From: Leuctra nigra
Lineage: Eukaryota > Arthropoda > Insecta > Plecoptera > Leuctridae
Length of the DNA: 64,000 nucleotides
Direction: 5' to 3'
NCBI GenBank assembly: GCA_934045905.1
Contig: OW203764.1
Span: forward strand, 25,160,954-25,224,953
Shown here: positions 36,701 through 42,313 of the stretch, piece by piece
How positions within the stretch are numbered: the first letter of the stretch is position 1
Layout of the letters: each line of letters starts with the position of its first letter
The notes under the pieces: generated by a model
The model's database searches: none
Told to the model about the DNA's origin: nothing
What the model saw: the letters and a program-made list of their open reading frames with translations, nothing else
Made by a program: the position numbers and the translations under genes

Positions 36701-38762
36701 TGCCCCCGAACAGCCCCCGAACATGTACCTTGTTTCATGTTTGTTCCAAGTCGATCCGATGATCCTCTCTATCGAATGAGCCTCTCTAATGATGATACTG
36801 AAACAACCTACTTAAATCATGCATTTTCTTCGCTTGTTGAAAATATCAAAATATTAAGAAAAAATCAATTTAGTGGGTAGCGGGACAGAAAATTTTGGAA
36901 CAAGTAAAAAATTTGACGAAATTAAGAGAGTCAGTTACGTAATTTGTAGCTAAGCGGAGCTTTGTTTGAATCGGTGCATACTTTTAAATTACTTGAACTA
37001 AGTAAATTGACTTGAACTAACCTATCACCAGTGGCGGCTATTTGGCTTTACAACAGGTGTACAATTACATAGAAAGACGTAGAAGAAAGTACTCTATCTA
37101 AGAGGAGAGCCCCCAGCAGATGCGGGGCCGGGGCGCATAACCCCGGATTTTTTTGTATATTTAGTTTGAAATTGATGCATTTTTACGTCTTTGGAAAGAG
37201 CAAAATGATTAGACAAAATATTTAACTTCCTACTTCCTGGATTAGGGAGCACTTTTAAATAATTTTCTTGGATGATCAGGTGTGCAATTGTCACACCTTG
37301 CACACTGTAATAGCCGCCACTGCCTATCACAATTGTTTGATTGCATTGTTGTAACTCCGCTTATCAATGTCTACCTTGCAGCTACTGACCCAAGCTGATT
37401 GTAAAATAGAATCGCAGAAAATGAATGTTTATGTGCTGCAAATATCAACGATAGTGCATCGGCAGCACCTAGGTAATAAATCTAGAATAAATTCACAATT
37501 TCAACGTCGACATCAAATTTATCGGTCGGGTTCAATTTCCTACACAAGCATGTAATTTTCTTCTGCTTTGCATAAAACAGAAACATGGTGGTCACAACTT
37601 TCAAATGGTGAATTGATGTTTTAGAAGTAGGTGAGAATGATGAATTGCTGTCTTCCAGACTGCCTTCATTGCGTTTCCTAGACACTGCAACAAGCTACGA
37701 CATGCACACTTTTCAGACATGGCTAACCCGACACTAACATCGCTAAGGATGATGCAAACTTGCAGCAAAGCTTGCAGTGTCTCTAGCTGATACCAATTAC
37801 ATAATACTGACTCATTCATATTTGATAAAATCGGGGAAATCTATCTTCTTAGTCAAATCGACTTTGGCTCTTCCTTTCCGCTTATTTCGCGATTCAGCTA
37901 ATAAAAAAACAGTGATAAGACGCTCGAAACTGGTTTGAACTGCCGCTGCTATTCATGAGGAAACTACTGTGTATTCTAGCGGGAATGTTTGTGGACGGAA
38001 ATAAAGGTGCCACTAAGTCAGTTCAACGAATTTATCATCAATGAACAAAATTATCTATCAGTGACGTTGTACCGAGTTTTGTCACTACAATTACATTATG
38101 CAGTTTGATCAATGATACATGATGCAATGTGCAGCGAAATTATAAGTTTTGTCTTAATTTTCGTCAAATCGTGTAATACAAAAAAAATCGCACTATTGAC
38201 TCAAACAATATTAGCCCAAGAATTGCTATTCCATAAAATATAGATTAGTTATTGTATTACATTTGAACGTAGTCTTCTGCATTAGGTATATCAATCTCCT
38301 AATAATTTAGATTCCTTGTATAATTAATTACCGAAGTTCATCTGATTATCACAATCACAGAATGTAGTAAGTTTATAAACTTTAATATAAACTTTAATTA
38401 ATATAATTTGTTAGGGTTCGGGACATACATAAAATATATTGGGATATATAAATTTATTGGGCAAAACATTTTTTTTTGTTTATATCAAAATTAGGCTTAT
38501 TCTTGATAATCCACATTATTGGACGTACCTAAGCATAGGTAAATATTGAAAATGGGAAAATGTACTTTTATCATAAGTTGATGTTATTCCATAATTACTT
38601 ATATTTTAAAAATGTGAAATAAATATCAAAATCTAAAATCTAATATGTAACTTTAAAAAGTGTTTATTTCCAAATAATGATAAATATATTAATTTATATT
38701 TTATTACAAAAAAATATAAAAAATGTACTTACTGGAACTTCTTTGCTCCTATGGGACGGCAT
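3486..38762 (-). CDS. path: SLC36/PAT proton-coupled amino-acid transporter, pathetic-like (whole coding span, 10 exons)
   Basis: Ten exons join in phase into a 502-residue protein: 38733-38762, 24073-24179, 21379-21513, 20398-20548, 18923-19044, 18085-18169, 7295-7570, 6162-6340, 4191-4357 and 3486-3742. All introns are GT-AG. Family hallmarks seen include LLKGSLGSGILAMPLAF opening TM1, NTFLVIDLLGCCCVYIV, NLKYLAPFSM, GTAIFALEGIGVVMPLENNM, LTYGLQFYVPMEI and AIPNLGPFISLVGAV. About 11 hydrophobic segments are visible, beginning near residue 97 after a hydrophilic cytosolic N-terminus. The family moves small neutral amino acids with protons at plasma or lysosomal membranes, and Drosophila Path is linked to growth control through TORC1; transport here is inferred from family. 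The length fits the family's usual 450-510 residues. No frameshift or premature stop occurs in the joined reading. The odd point is intron 6, filled with a satellite made from exon 7. The symbol is by resemblance; another insect SLC36 paralogue is possible. Confidence 0.93.
3743..4190 (-). other. path intron 9
   Basis: A 448-bp GT-AG intron with a 14-base C run (4031-4044). Nothing else recognised. Confidence 0.9.
4191..4357 (-). CDS. path: path exon 9: TM8 and TM9 start, residues 362-418
   Basis: The acceptor is TCCCCCAG|CTTGGCG and the donor is GCGACAG|GTAAGA (phase 1). It encodes LAQSVKVMIAVAIFLTYGLQ then FYVPMEIIWKGISHRF and an EYITRIFLVTAT segment. AQSVK.MIA.AIF.TYGLQFYVP is a strongly conserved block of the family. 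Confidence 0.94.
4358..6161 (-). other. path intron 8
   Basis: A 1.8-kb GT-AG intron, AT-rich. No mobile element with clear ends was found. A stretch near 5430-5660 has the feel of a degraded repeat but no second copy was identified. Confidence 0.85.
6162..6340 (-). CDS. path: path exon 8: TM6 end and TM7, residues 303-362
   Basis: The acceptor is GTGTACAG|GTGATGCC and the donor is GAAGT|GTAAGT (phase 2). It encodes VMPLENNMKTPTHFIGCPGV followed by LNIGMFFVVTLYAATGFFGY and VKYGDATEASITLNLPTEEV. MPLENNMK..., GFFGY.KYG and SITLNLP are family signatures. The first codon is GTG (Val), not a start. Confidence 0.94.
6449..6795. mobile_element. Dispersed repeat, copy 1 (GGGGCGTATTCAGG family), in path intron 7
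   Basis: It starts CAGGGGCGTATTCAGGGG and shares long stretches with 57930-58276: tagacagaa..cgttccaaaat, gaattgagttaaaat, caaaaaatgtcc, gttcaataaatttacc, then tagcta..cactgcgat and attgcacct. It includes a GC-rich hairpin (ccggggctatgtgccccgg). No inverted second end or target-site duplication is visible, so it may be a truncated copy. Confidence 0.7.
6796..7294 (-). other. Rest of path intron 7
   Basis: AT-rich intron sequence up to the exon 7 donor (GTG|GTAAGA). Nothing recognised. Confidence 0.7.
7295..7570 (-). CDS. path: path exon 7: TM4 to TM6, residues 211-302; source of the intron-6 satellite
   Basis: The acceptor is CTTGTCCCAG|GTCGTGG and the donor is GGCGTG|GTAAGA (phase 0 at both ends). 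It encodes VVDHHTDLDWDIRVYMAIM, LLPLLLLSLVRNLKYLAPF, SMVANLLIATSLGITFYYIF, DLPSPSVRPNFASW and LPLFFGTAIFALEGIGV. The first ~115 nt are homologous to the tandem unit lying directly upstream. Relative to the unit, the exon keeps 11 extra nucleotides (TGCGCACC and CAG on the plus strand), which preserve the LVRNLKY motif. This is therefore the only copy that can encode the protein. Confidence 0.95.
7571..17505. repeat. Exon-derived tandem satellite, 73 units of about 136 bp, filling most of path intron 6
   Basis: Counting successive acceptor sites (CTTGTCCCAG on the minus strand) from 7571 to 17489 gives 73 units after the genuine exon. Most are 136 bp; several are 135 bp (one A lost, gtgagaggacc) and two about 131 bp (gagaagggtacttg). 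Each unit holds, on the minus strand, the first ~115 nt of exon 7 minus 11 nt, plus a short stretch of intron (CTCGCTCATGACATAATG then CCACTTGTCCCAG). Units are very similar, with a handful of substitutions each. The array stops abruptly at 17505 (tgtcatgacatgacatgg). All units point the same way as the gene. There are no spacers and no coding capacity of its own. Collapse or expansion in assembly is possible, so the true copy number may differ. Confidence 0.97.
14792..17500. repeat. Higher-order repeat inside the satellite (2- to 4-unit periods)
   Basis: A marker variant (gggaagggccaggttcttg) occurs at about 14792, 15064, 15472, 16016, 16560 and 17104. The spacings are 272, 408, 544, 544 and 544 bp, that is 2, 3, 4, 4 and 4 units. 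The last three blocks repeat the same order of unit variants, so the most recent growth of this end was by copying a four-unit block. Confidence 0.85.
17506..18084 (-). other. Unique upstream part of path intron 6
   Basis: About 580 bp of ordinary AT-rich intron between the exon 6 donor and the beginning of the satellite. No repeat unit or remnant of exon 7 is visible outside the array. Confidence 0.8.
18085..18169 (-). CDS. path: path exon 6: TM3, residues 182-210
   Basis: The acceptor is TTCTCTTTCAG|TGGCAC and the donor is AAACAG|GTAAAT (phase 0). It encodes TINTFLVIDLLGCCC then VYIVFVSKNLKQ, a diagnostic transmembrane segment of the family. Its donor opens intron 6, which contains the satellite, so this donor faces 73 copies of the next exon's acceptor before reaching the real one at 7570. 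Confidence 0.93.
18170..18922 (-). other. path intron 5
   Basis: A 753-bp GT-AG intron containing a 20-base C run (18742-18761), preceded by the phrase ttgcccaccctaagttttg. Very similar phrases precede C runs at 22646 and 22787 in intron 2, suggesting a shared repeat fragment. Confidence 0.8.
18923..19044 (-). CDS. path: path exon 5: TM2-TM3 loop, residues 142-182
   Basis: The acceptor is GATTTCAG|GTGAAATG and the donor is GCTGG|GTAAGT (phase 2). It encodes VKCAHKLCHRHRVPSLGF followed by SEVAKLAFESGPSAFQGW, the usual cytosolic loop (V(K/R)C...LC...R..PSL.F) of arthropod SLC36 proteins. The split glycine joins exon 6 as AGG-TINTF. Confidence 0.9.
19045..20397 (-). other. path intron 4
   Basis: A 1.35-kb AT-rich GT-AG intron. 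Nothing recognised. Confidence 0.85.
20398..20548 (-). CDS. path: path exon 4: TM1 and TM2, residues 91-141
   Basis: The acceptor is CTTCCAG|AGATC and the donor is GTACTG|GTGAGT (phase 0). It carries the most conserved part of the family: DTFIHLLKGSLGSG, then ILAMPLAFLNAGLAFG (TM1, with the unwound glycine-rich segment that in amino-acid/auxin permease folds binds substrate), followed by a second hydrophobic span ending ICTYCVHVL. This is the strongest single piece of evidence for the family assignment besides exons 7 to 10. Confidence 0.93.
20549..21378 (-). other. path intron 3
   Basis: An 830-bp AT-rich GT-AG intron with a short GAA run at its acceptor end. Nothing else recognised. Confidence 0.85.
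21379..21513 (-). CDS. path: path exon 3: end of N-terminal tail, residues 46-91
   Basis: The acceptor is TTTTTCCAG|ATATAAG and the donor is CGAC|GTAAGT. It encodes YKSEKNGVPLTLVAGS, then an acidic EEEMEYNPFEGRDLAHPT stretch. The YNPFE...HPTTDLDT motif immediately before TM1 is characteristic of insect pathetic-like SLC36 proteins. The in-frame Met in EEEMEYN could serve as a start for transcripts with a non-coding leader. The region is predicted cytosolic. Confidence 0.88.
21514..22869 (-). other. path intron 2, downstream part
   Basis: AT-rich intron sequence with two 15-base C runs (22632-22646 and 22773-22787) and a short CA run next to the second. The candidate alternative first exon lies immediately upstream. 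Confidence 0.7.
22870..22919 (-). CDS. path: Candidate alternative first exon of path (short N-terminus)
   Basis: An ATG at 22919-22917 opens MITLPPVILQDKASTS and reaches the donor CACA|GTAAGTGG in phase 2, exactly what exon 3 needs (CA+A gives Q, then YKSEK). The resulting protein would have 473 residues. Upstream on the same strand are a TATATATT box starting at 22972 and an arthropod initiator TCAGTG with +1 at 22936, a TATA-to-start distance of 36 bp. The leader would be only about 17 nt. Phase, donor and promoter elements agree, but nothing in the peptide itself is diagnostic. Confidence 0.45.
22931..22972 (-). promoter_or_regulatory. path: TATA box and initiator before the alternative first exon
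   Basis: TATATATT (22972-22965) and TCAGTG (+1 at 22936) on the minus strand, 36 bp apart, lie just upstream of the in-phase alternative ATG at 22919. AT-rich TATA-like strings are common here; the weight comes from the pairing with an initiator, the ATG and a phase-matched donor. Confidence 0.4.
23325..23507 (-). mobile_element. tRNA-derived SINE, family 1 copy, in path intron 2
   Basis: Read on the minus strand: GAGCAAGTTGGTTCGG (A-box region, ending near 23507), a B-box-like GGGCTCGACACCC near 23427-23440, then CTGAGGTTTTACACGG, CCCTCAGTCG, and a tail with CATCATTATC. It matches the copies at 55388 and 60548. Confidence 0.7.
24073..24179 (-). CDS. path: path exon 2: N-terminal cytosolic tail, residues 11-46
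   Basis: The acceptor is TTTCAG|GGACGTG and the donor is TCAGG|GTAATT (phase 2). The exon encodes a hydrophilic stretch starting GRDSRLAVTTYDVRG and ending YVPVSG across the junction. N-terminal tails are poorly conserved in this family, so the evidence is the clean splice sites, the phase match on both sides, and a higher GC content than the surrounding intron. An alternative first exon at 22870-22919 would skip this exon. Confidence 0.75.
24345..24450 (-). mobile_element. SINE family 1, 5'-truncated copy
   Basis: On the minus strand it contains TGACTGAGGTTTTATCAG, GTCGAGAAGCAAATGCTGGG and a segment ending CCAAGGCCACCACC. These parallel the body of the 60548-60850 copy (TGACTGAGGTTTTCG, GGTCGAGGTAAATGCTGAG, TTGGCCACGACC). 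The pol III promoter part is missing. Confidence 0.5.
24451..28654 (-). other. path intron 1, downstream part
   Basis: AT-rich intron with a 19-base G run (26111-26129) inside a G/C-rich repeat fragment (about 26035-26310). No coding segment recognised. Confidence 0.6.
28655..28684. repeat. Perfect 11-bp inverted repeat (hairpin)
   Basis: GCGTCTCGACG, an 8-base loop, then CGTCGAGACGC. It lies in a small GC/CpG-rich island (about 28590-28695) inside AT-rich intron 1. As DNA it could be a dimeric protein site; as RNA, a stem-loop. Confidence 0.85.
28685..29900 (-). other. path intron 1, between hairpin and 5S-like segment
   Basis: AT-rich. No exon, repeat pair or RNA signature recognised. Confidence 0.5.
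29903..29960 (+). other. 5S rRNA-derived fragment (SINE3-like or pseudogene)
   Basis: GGTCAGTACTTGGAAGGGTG followed by ACCG (29917-29940) closely matches the conserved 3' half of eukaryotic 5S rRNA (GTCAGTACTTGGATGGGTG). The 5' half of 5S is not recognisable, so this is not a functional 5S gene. A 5S-derived SINE head or an isolated pseudogene fragment are both possible. Confidence 0.5.
30693..33190 (-). mobile_element. 5'-truncated non-LTR retrotransposon (LINE, jockey/CR1-like), in path intron 1
   Basis: The element comprises the ORF at 31029-33188, a short 3' UTR, and a 3' tail of ACAAAT/CAAATA repeats (about 30693-30718) in place of poly(A). It has the same orientation as path. The 5' end carries a small tandem duplication of GGAGAGCTATGA (about 33148-33175) at the junction with intron DNA, common at 5'-truncated LINE insertions. 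No endonuclease domain is present. Confidence 0.85.
31029..33188 (-). CDS. LINE ORF2 fragment: reverse transcriptase and C-terminal region, 719 codons
   Basis: The reading frame is open for 719 codons without stops. Reverse-transcriptase blocks appear in order: YRPISMLPVFSKIFERI, HGFRQNRNTTSAI, AIFCDLSKAFDLVDHKL, CGVPQGSILGPLLF (about residue 400), the catalytic LFADDTSAIV (about residue 433), and KFLGVHID in the thumb. A typical LINE C-terminal section follows (HSIMSYGIEYWGNS, KIQKTAIRII, YNTRHK, SGAKLFNILPNHIR). The N-terminal apurinic endonuclease is absent because of 5' truncation. The Met at 33188 is probably fortuitous. The intact frame suggests a fairly recent insertion; a truncated copy cannot move by itself. 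Confidence 0.88.
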   Translation of the reverse strand: MNRGEEESYEESYEIFHDKFLSYFNDAFPLKLTVPKKPWKNWITPGISISCVTLKFLHLLCKYNNDDSQNTRNFYKKYKKIYKRVLTSAKKMQIDKEIAQSDNKIKTTWNIIKRECGKDRKLDDNIKIIENSAVTVDPDILANKFNSHFINISNNLNKISRPSTKDTAQQILVESTPKTSNSMYLHPTADVEVHRILSHLKNKTSTDIDTIPCKIVKLSSKYISVPLAYLVNKSFETGVFPNKLKNAKIIPIYKSGIKTTLENYRPISMLPVFSKIFERIMYNRLLEFFSQHQQLCDEQHGFRQNRNTTSAIYELTNTILKSIDKNEKVMAIFCDLSKAFDLVDHKLILDKLEHYGVRGVAHKWFQSYLEERQQLVEIKYQNQNTGKLESHYSDSQLITCGVPQGSILGPLLFLVYINDLPLNVNVTEAQIILFADDTSAIVTAKNNTDLELAANHIVNLLNNWFIANKLLLNENKTNLVHFNNKGGDILNINSISRPLAFSDSAKFLGVHIDCKMKWEDHIQKLAKKLSSACYALRNISKIANLNTLKSVYHSYFHSIMSYGIEYWGNSKNNSLIFKIQKTAIRIIIKSNWRSVSIKSNLNSNVMIMPSCKETFQDLQILTMPSTYIYKVLMFVKCNPQTYVSTSHEYNTRHKYLIDVDKHKTALFEKGLRYSGAKLFNILPNHIRDLPLTQFKFAIKRYLMNNSFYSIDEFAEKGFT
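33191..35117 (-). other. path intron 1, middle part
   Basis: AT-rich. No exon or repeat with clear ends recognised. Confidence 0.5.
35118..35460 (-). promoter_or_regulatory. Promoter-like patch in intron 1 with a possible non-coding first exon
   Basis: On the minus strand a CRE-like TTACGTCA (near 35425), an E-box CACGTG (near 35355) and TATAAATAG (35299-35291) occur in order within a locally GC-rich stretch. A donor-like GAAG|GTAAAG lies near 35117. ATGs between TATA and donor are either closed quickly by stops or end in a phase that does not match exon 2 or 3, so a transcript from here would probably rely on the Met in exon 3. No clear initiator sits at the expected distance. Confidence 0.25.
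36180..36600. repeat. Cluster of GCGTGAGTGTGC motifs
   Basis: The 12-mer GCGTGAGTGTGC or one-mismatch versions occur about six to eight times in two groups (around 36222-36275 and 36505-36595), with related tgcgtgac/gcgtgaatc words between. Spacing is irregular, so it is not a simple tandem array. Confidence 0.7.
37029..37322. mobile_element. hAT-type MITE with 8-bp target-site duplication
   Basis: Terminal inverted repeats CAGTGGCGGCTATT (37029-37042) and AATAGCCGCCACTG (37309-37322) are flanked by perfect 8-bp duplications CCTATCAC (37021-37028 and 37323-37330). The CAGNG start and 8-bp duplication are standard for the hAT superfamily. The element is 294 bp with no coding capacity. It lies in path intron 1. 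Confidence 0.92.
37331..38732 (-). other. path intron 1, upstream part
   Basis: AT-rich. No exon or repeat recognised between the MITE and exon 1. Confidence 0.6.
38733..38762 (-). CDS. path: path exon 1 (coding part): residues 1-10, start codon
   Basis: The ATG at 38762-38760 begins MPSHRSKEVP, and the exon ends at a good donor (CCA|GTAAGT) in phase 0. It joins exon 2 (GGA CGT GAT) without disturbing the frame. This ATG was chosen because it is the only one linking a consensus donor of the right phase to a well-formed core promoter about 170 bp upstream. So short a coding exon is not detectable by ORF length, so the call rests on phase, splice site and promoter context. The non-coding 5' part of the exon would extend to about 38929. 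Confidence 0.72.
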
Positions 38763-38895
38763 GATACTCTCCTTTCCCGTGTCTTCTCTTCTAATCTAAT
38801 CTGTTCTGAGCGCGAACACACTTGGTTTATTCTCGGATTGTGCGTGCGCTAACACCGATACCGACTGCTATATGTGACCGCGTGTAACTATACCG

Positions 38896-38933
38896 ACCGA
38901 CCAGACCAGTGTGACACCGCTGTACAACTGACT
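38896..38933 (-). promoter_or_regulatory. path: Core promoter of path: initiator plus DPE
   Basis: On the minus strand TCAGTTG matches the arthropod initiator with +1 A at 38929. At exactly +28 to +32 (38902-38898) lies GGTCG, a full match to the downstream promoter element consensus RGWYV. No TATA box stands at -30. The surroundings (38800-39060) are GC- and CpG-rich relative to the AT-rich window. The leader to the ATG at 38762 would be about 167 nt. Confidence 0.6.
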
Positions 38934-39081
38934 TGAGTTCTCGCCGAGGTACGACGCTCCCTCTCCACCACGTACCATGACCCTCGCGCCCAGTCAGCGA
39001 CGGCGGCGTCGTCTCATTTCAAACGACCTTGTCTCCCCCCCCCACGGCACCCACCCCATCGCTTGCTGCCGTGATACAGCA

Positions 39082-41100
39082 ACGTGCGTGAAGTTGGCAC
39101 CCCCCATGAAAGCAATCGATTTGAAATTCTCCAAATATTTAGGGCTGATTTAGTGCTAATAAGTGCCGTTTATTTTGGATTTAGTGCTGCAACCCCTGGG
39201 AAGTAATTAGCGTTTATCTGTGGGGGGTGCCAACTTCACGGTCCAGCACCCCCCATGAAAACAATCGATCTGAAATTCTCCAGATATTTAGTGCTGATTT
39301 AGTGCTAATTAGTGCCGTTGATTTTGGATTTAGTGCTGCAACCCCTGGGAAGTAATTAGCGTTTTTGTGTGGGGGGCGCAGCACCCCCCGTGAAAGCCAT
39401 CGATCTGAAATTCTCCAAATATTTAGTGCTGATTTAGTGCTAATTAGTGCCGTTGATTTTAGATTTAGTGCTGCAACCCCTGGGAAGTAGTTAGCGTTTT
39501 TCTGTGGGGGGTGCCAACTTCACGGTCCAGCACCCCCCATGAAAGCAATTGATCTGAAATTCTCCAAATATTTAGTGCTGATTTAGTGCTAATTAGTGCC
39601 GTTGATTTTAGATTTAGTGCTGCAACCCCTGGGAAGTAATTAGCGTTTTTGTGTGGGGGGCGCAGCACCCCCCATGAAAGCAATCGATATGAAATTCTCC
39701 AAATATTTAGTGCTGATTTAGTGCTAATTAGTGCCGTTGATTTTAGATTTAGTGCTGCAACCCCTGGGAAGTAATTAGCGCTTATCTGTGGGGGGTGCCA
39801 ACTTTACGGTCCAGCACCCCCCGTAAAAGCAATTGATCTGAAATTCTCCAAATATTTAGTGCTGATTTAGTGCTAATTAGTGCCGTTGATTTTAGATTTA
39901 GTGCTGCAACCCCTGGGAAGTAATTAGCGTTTATCTGTGGGGGGTGCCAACTTCACGGTCCAGCACCCCCCGTGAAAGCAATCGATCCGGAATTCTCCGG
40001 ATATTTAGTGCTGATTTAGTACTAATTAGTGCCGTTGATGTTAGAATTAGTGCTGCAACCCCTGGGAAGTAATTAGGACCGTGAAGGCACCACCCACAGA
40101 TAAACGCTAATTACTTCCCAGGGGATGCAGCACTAAATATAAAATCAACAGCACTAATTAGCACTAAATCAGCACTAAATATCTGGAGATTTTCAGATCG
40201 ATTGCTTTCATGGGGGTTGCTGGACCGTGAAGTTGGCACCCTCCACAGAAAAACGCTGACTACTTCCTAGGGGTTGCAGCACTAAATCTATAATCAACGG
40301 CACTAATTAGCACTAAATCAGCACTAAATATTTGGAGAATTTCAGATCGATTGCTTTCATGGGGGGTGCTGGACCGTGAAGTTGGCACCTCCCACAGAAA
40401 AACACTGACTACTTCCCAGGGGTTGCAGCACTAAATCTAAAATCAACGGCACTAATTAGCACTAAATCAGCACTAAATATTTGAAGAATTTCAGATCGAT
40501 TGCTTTCATGGGGGGTGCTGCGACCCCCACACAAAAACGCTAATTACTTCCCAGGGGTTGCAGCACTAAATCCAAAATCAACGGCACTAATTAGCACTAA
40601 ATCAGCACTAAATATTTGGAGAATTTCAGATCGATTGCTTTCATGGGGGGGTGCTGGACCGTGAAGTTGGCACCCCCCACAGAAAAACGCTGACTACTTC
40701 CCAGGGGTTGCAGCACTAAATCTAAAATCAACGGCACTAATTAGCACTAAATCAGCACTAAATATTTGGAGAATATCAGATCGATTGCTTTCATGGGGGG
40801 TGCTGCGCCCCCCACACAAAAACGCTAATTACTTCCCAGGGATTGCAGCACTAAATCCAAAATCAACGGCACTAATTAGCACTAAATCAGCACTAAATAT
40901 CTGGAGAATTTCAGATCGATTGTTTTCATGGGGGGTGCTGGACCGTGAAGTTGGCACCCCCCACAGATAAACGCTAATTACTTCCCAGGGGTTGCAGCAC
41001 TAAATCCAAAATTAACGGCACTAATTAGCACTAAATCAGCACTAAATATTTGGAGAATTTCAAATCGATTGCTTTCTGGGGGGGTGCCAACTTCACGCAC
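39082..41100. mobile_element. 2-kb foldback element upstream of the path promoter
   Basis: Two inverted arms of about 1 kb (39082-40078 and 40079-41100) are each built of seven tandem units of about 136-149 bp. Units contain atcgatctgaaattctcc, atttagtgctgatttagtgc and gctgcaacccctgggaagta. Ends are GTGCGTGAAGTTGGCACC in inverted orientation. Direct repeats GTGATACAGCA flank it (39071-39081 and 41101-41111). Longer units carry a ccaacttcacggtcc linker and shorter ones a ggggggcgcagc linker, alternating along the arms. Architecture and duplication length resemble Foldback/MULE-type elements. No protein is encoded. Confidence 0.9.
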
Positions 41101-41111
41101 GTGATACAGCA

Positions 41112-42312
41112 GTGATTGTAGGGAATTAAGTGGAGTGGTAATCAAGTCTTTTCTTCTCAGTACTGGAACTTCATTTGAACCTCTATTTTCTAATATGAAT
41201 ACAATTTTCTGAAGAAAATAAAAAGAAATATGCTAAGTAAATTGTTTTCCTTTTGGTTACTTTAAGAAATAAACATTATGGTCTTTCTAAATTAGCATAG
41301 ATGTGATTTATGTGTTGTCTGTTGATAGAAATAATCAGTCACAAGTTCGATCACAAGCTCAAGGCATAAGTTCGAGCAGAAAATAATAAATACCTTTTTA
41401 ATTTAATATAAATGGATTAGCGCCTTGTTAGATGAGAGTAGAATTATCAATACGATTAACAAAAGATTATTGCGTCATTAGTCCAAAGCCTTGGGCTCGC
41501 CTTGGGGCCAGAAAAACAGAAATGTCGTCAACGAACTAGTGTTTTCTTCACAGAAACGATAGGAAGACATTTATTGATGGTCAGACCCGAGCTGTAATTT
41601 ATTTTAAACCCAAGTAGTTTTGAAAAGTCGAAATATAGATCTTATTGGTAAATATATTCACTTTTTGGCACTTACGCTGTTCAAATTTGAACAGTATATT
41701 GATTTTGAACTGATTGAACACGACTAGGATTTTATAAAATTTTCCACTCAAACGGTATTGGTCGTTCGTTTTTTTAATTCGTAAATATTGTCATATGTTT
41801 TAACAAGTTCTAACCATGGATAGGTATTAATTGGCAAATGAATACCAAATAGTCCATTCACTAGGTTGTCTACGTGCAGTACTTCTCAAAACAGGTACGC
41901 AGCCGGCGCCGACTCTGGTCAAATATTGATTTGAAATCGTTCAAATCTAAGATTATCTTTGATCAAAATAACCATTTGTATTCATTAACACTGTTTAATA
42001 ATATCTCAGTTGAAATCAGCGAGGACATTTTCCGATAATTATAGTCTATATTTAGTGGTAATCATTAGGAGATGAGACAGTATAATGAGCGCAATTTAAT
42101 TAATGTTCTTAATAATTTGTAATATTCTGGGTTCTAACGATTTCATGTGTGTTGTTAGCAATTGTCAATTTACAATTCAAATTGGGCAATTTAATTTTTT
42201 AACCAATGAAATAGCGTTTTGAGTGAAGTTCCAATTTGAATTTGAATTTGAATTAGTGTGATATGGTTTTTAAGAATGTGAATCTTTTTGTATTTCTCCC
42301 CCAAGTTGATTT
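41112..42312. other. No gene recognised
   Basis: AT-rich sequence upstream of path and the foldback. No exon or repeat with ends recognised. Confidence 0.5.
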
Positions 42313-42313
42313 T

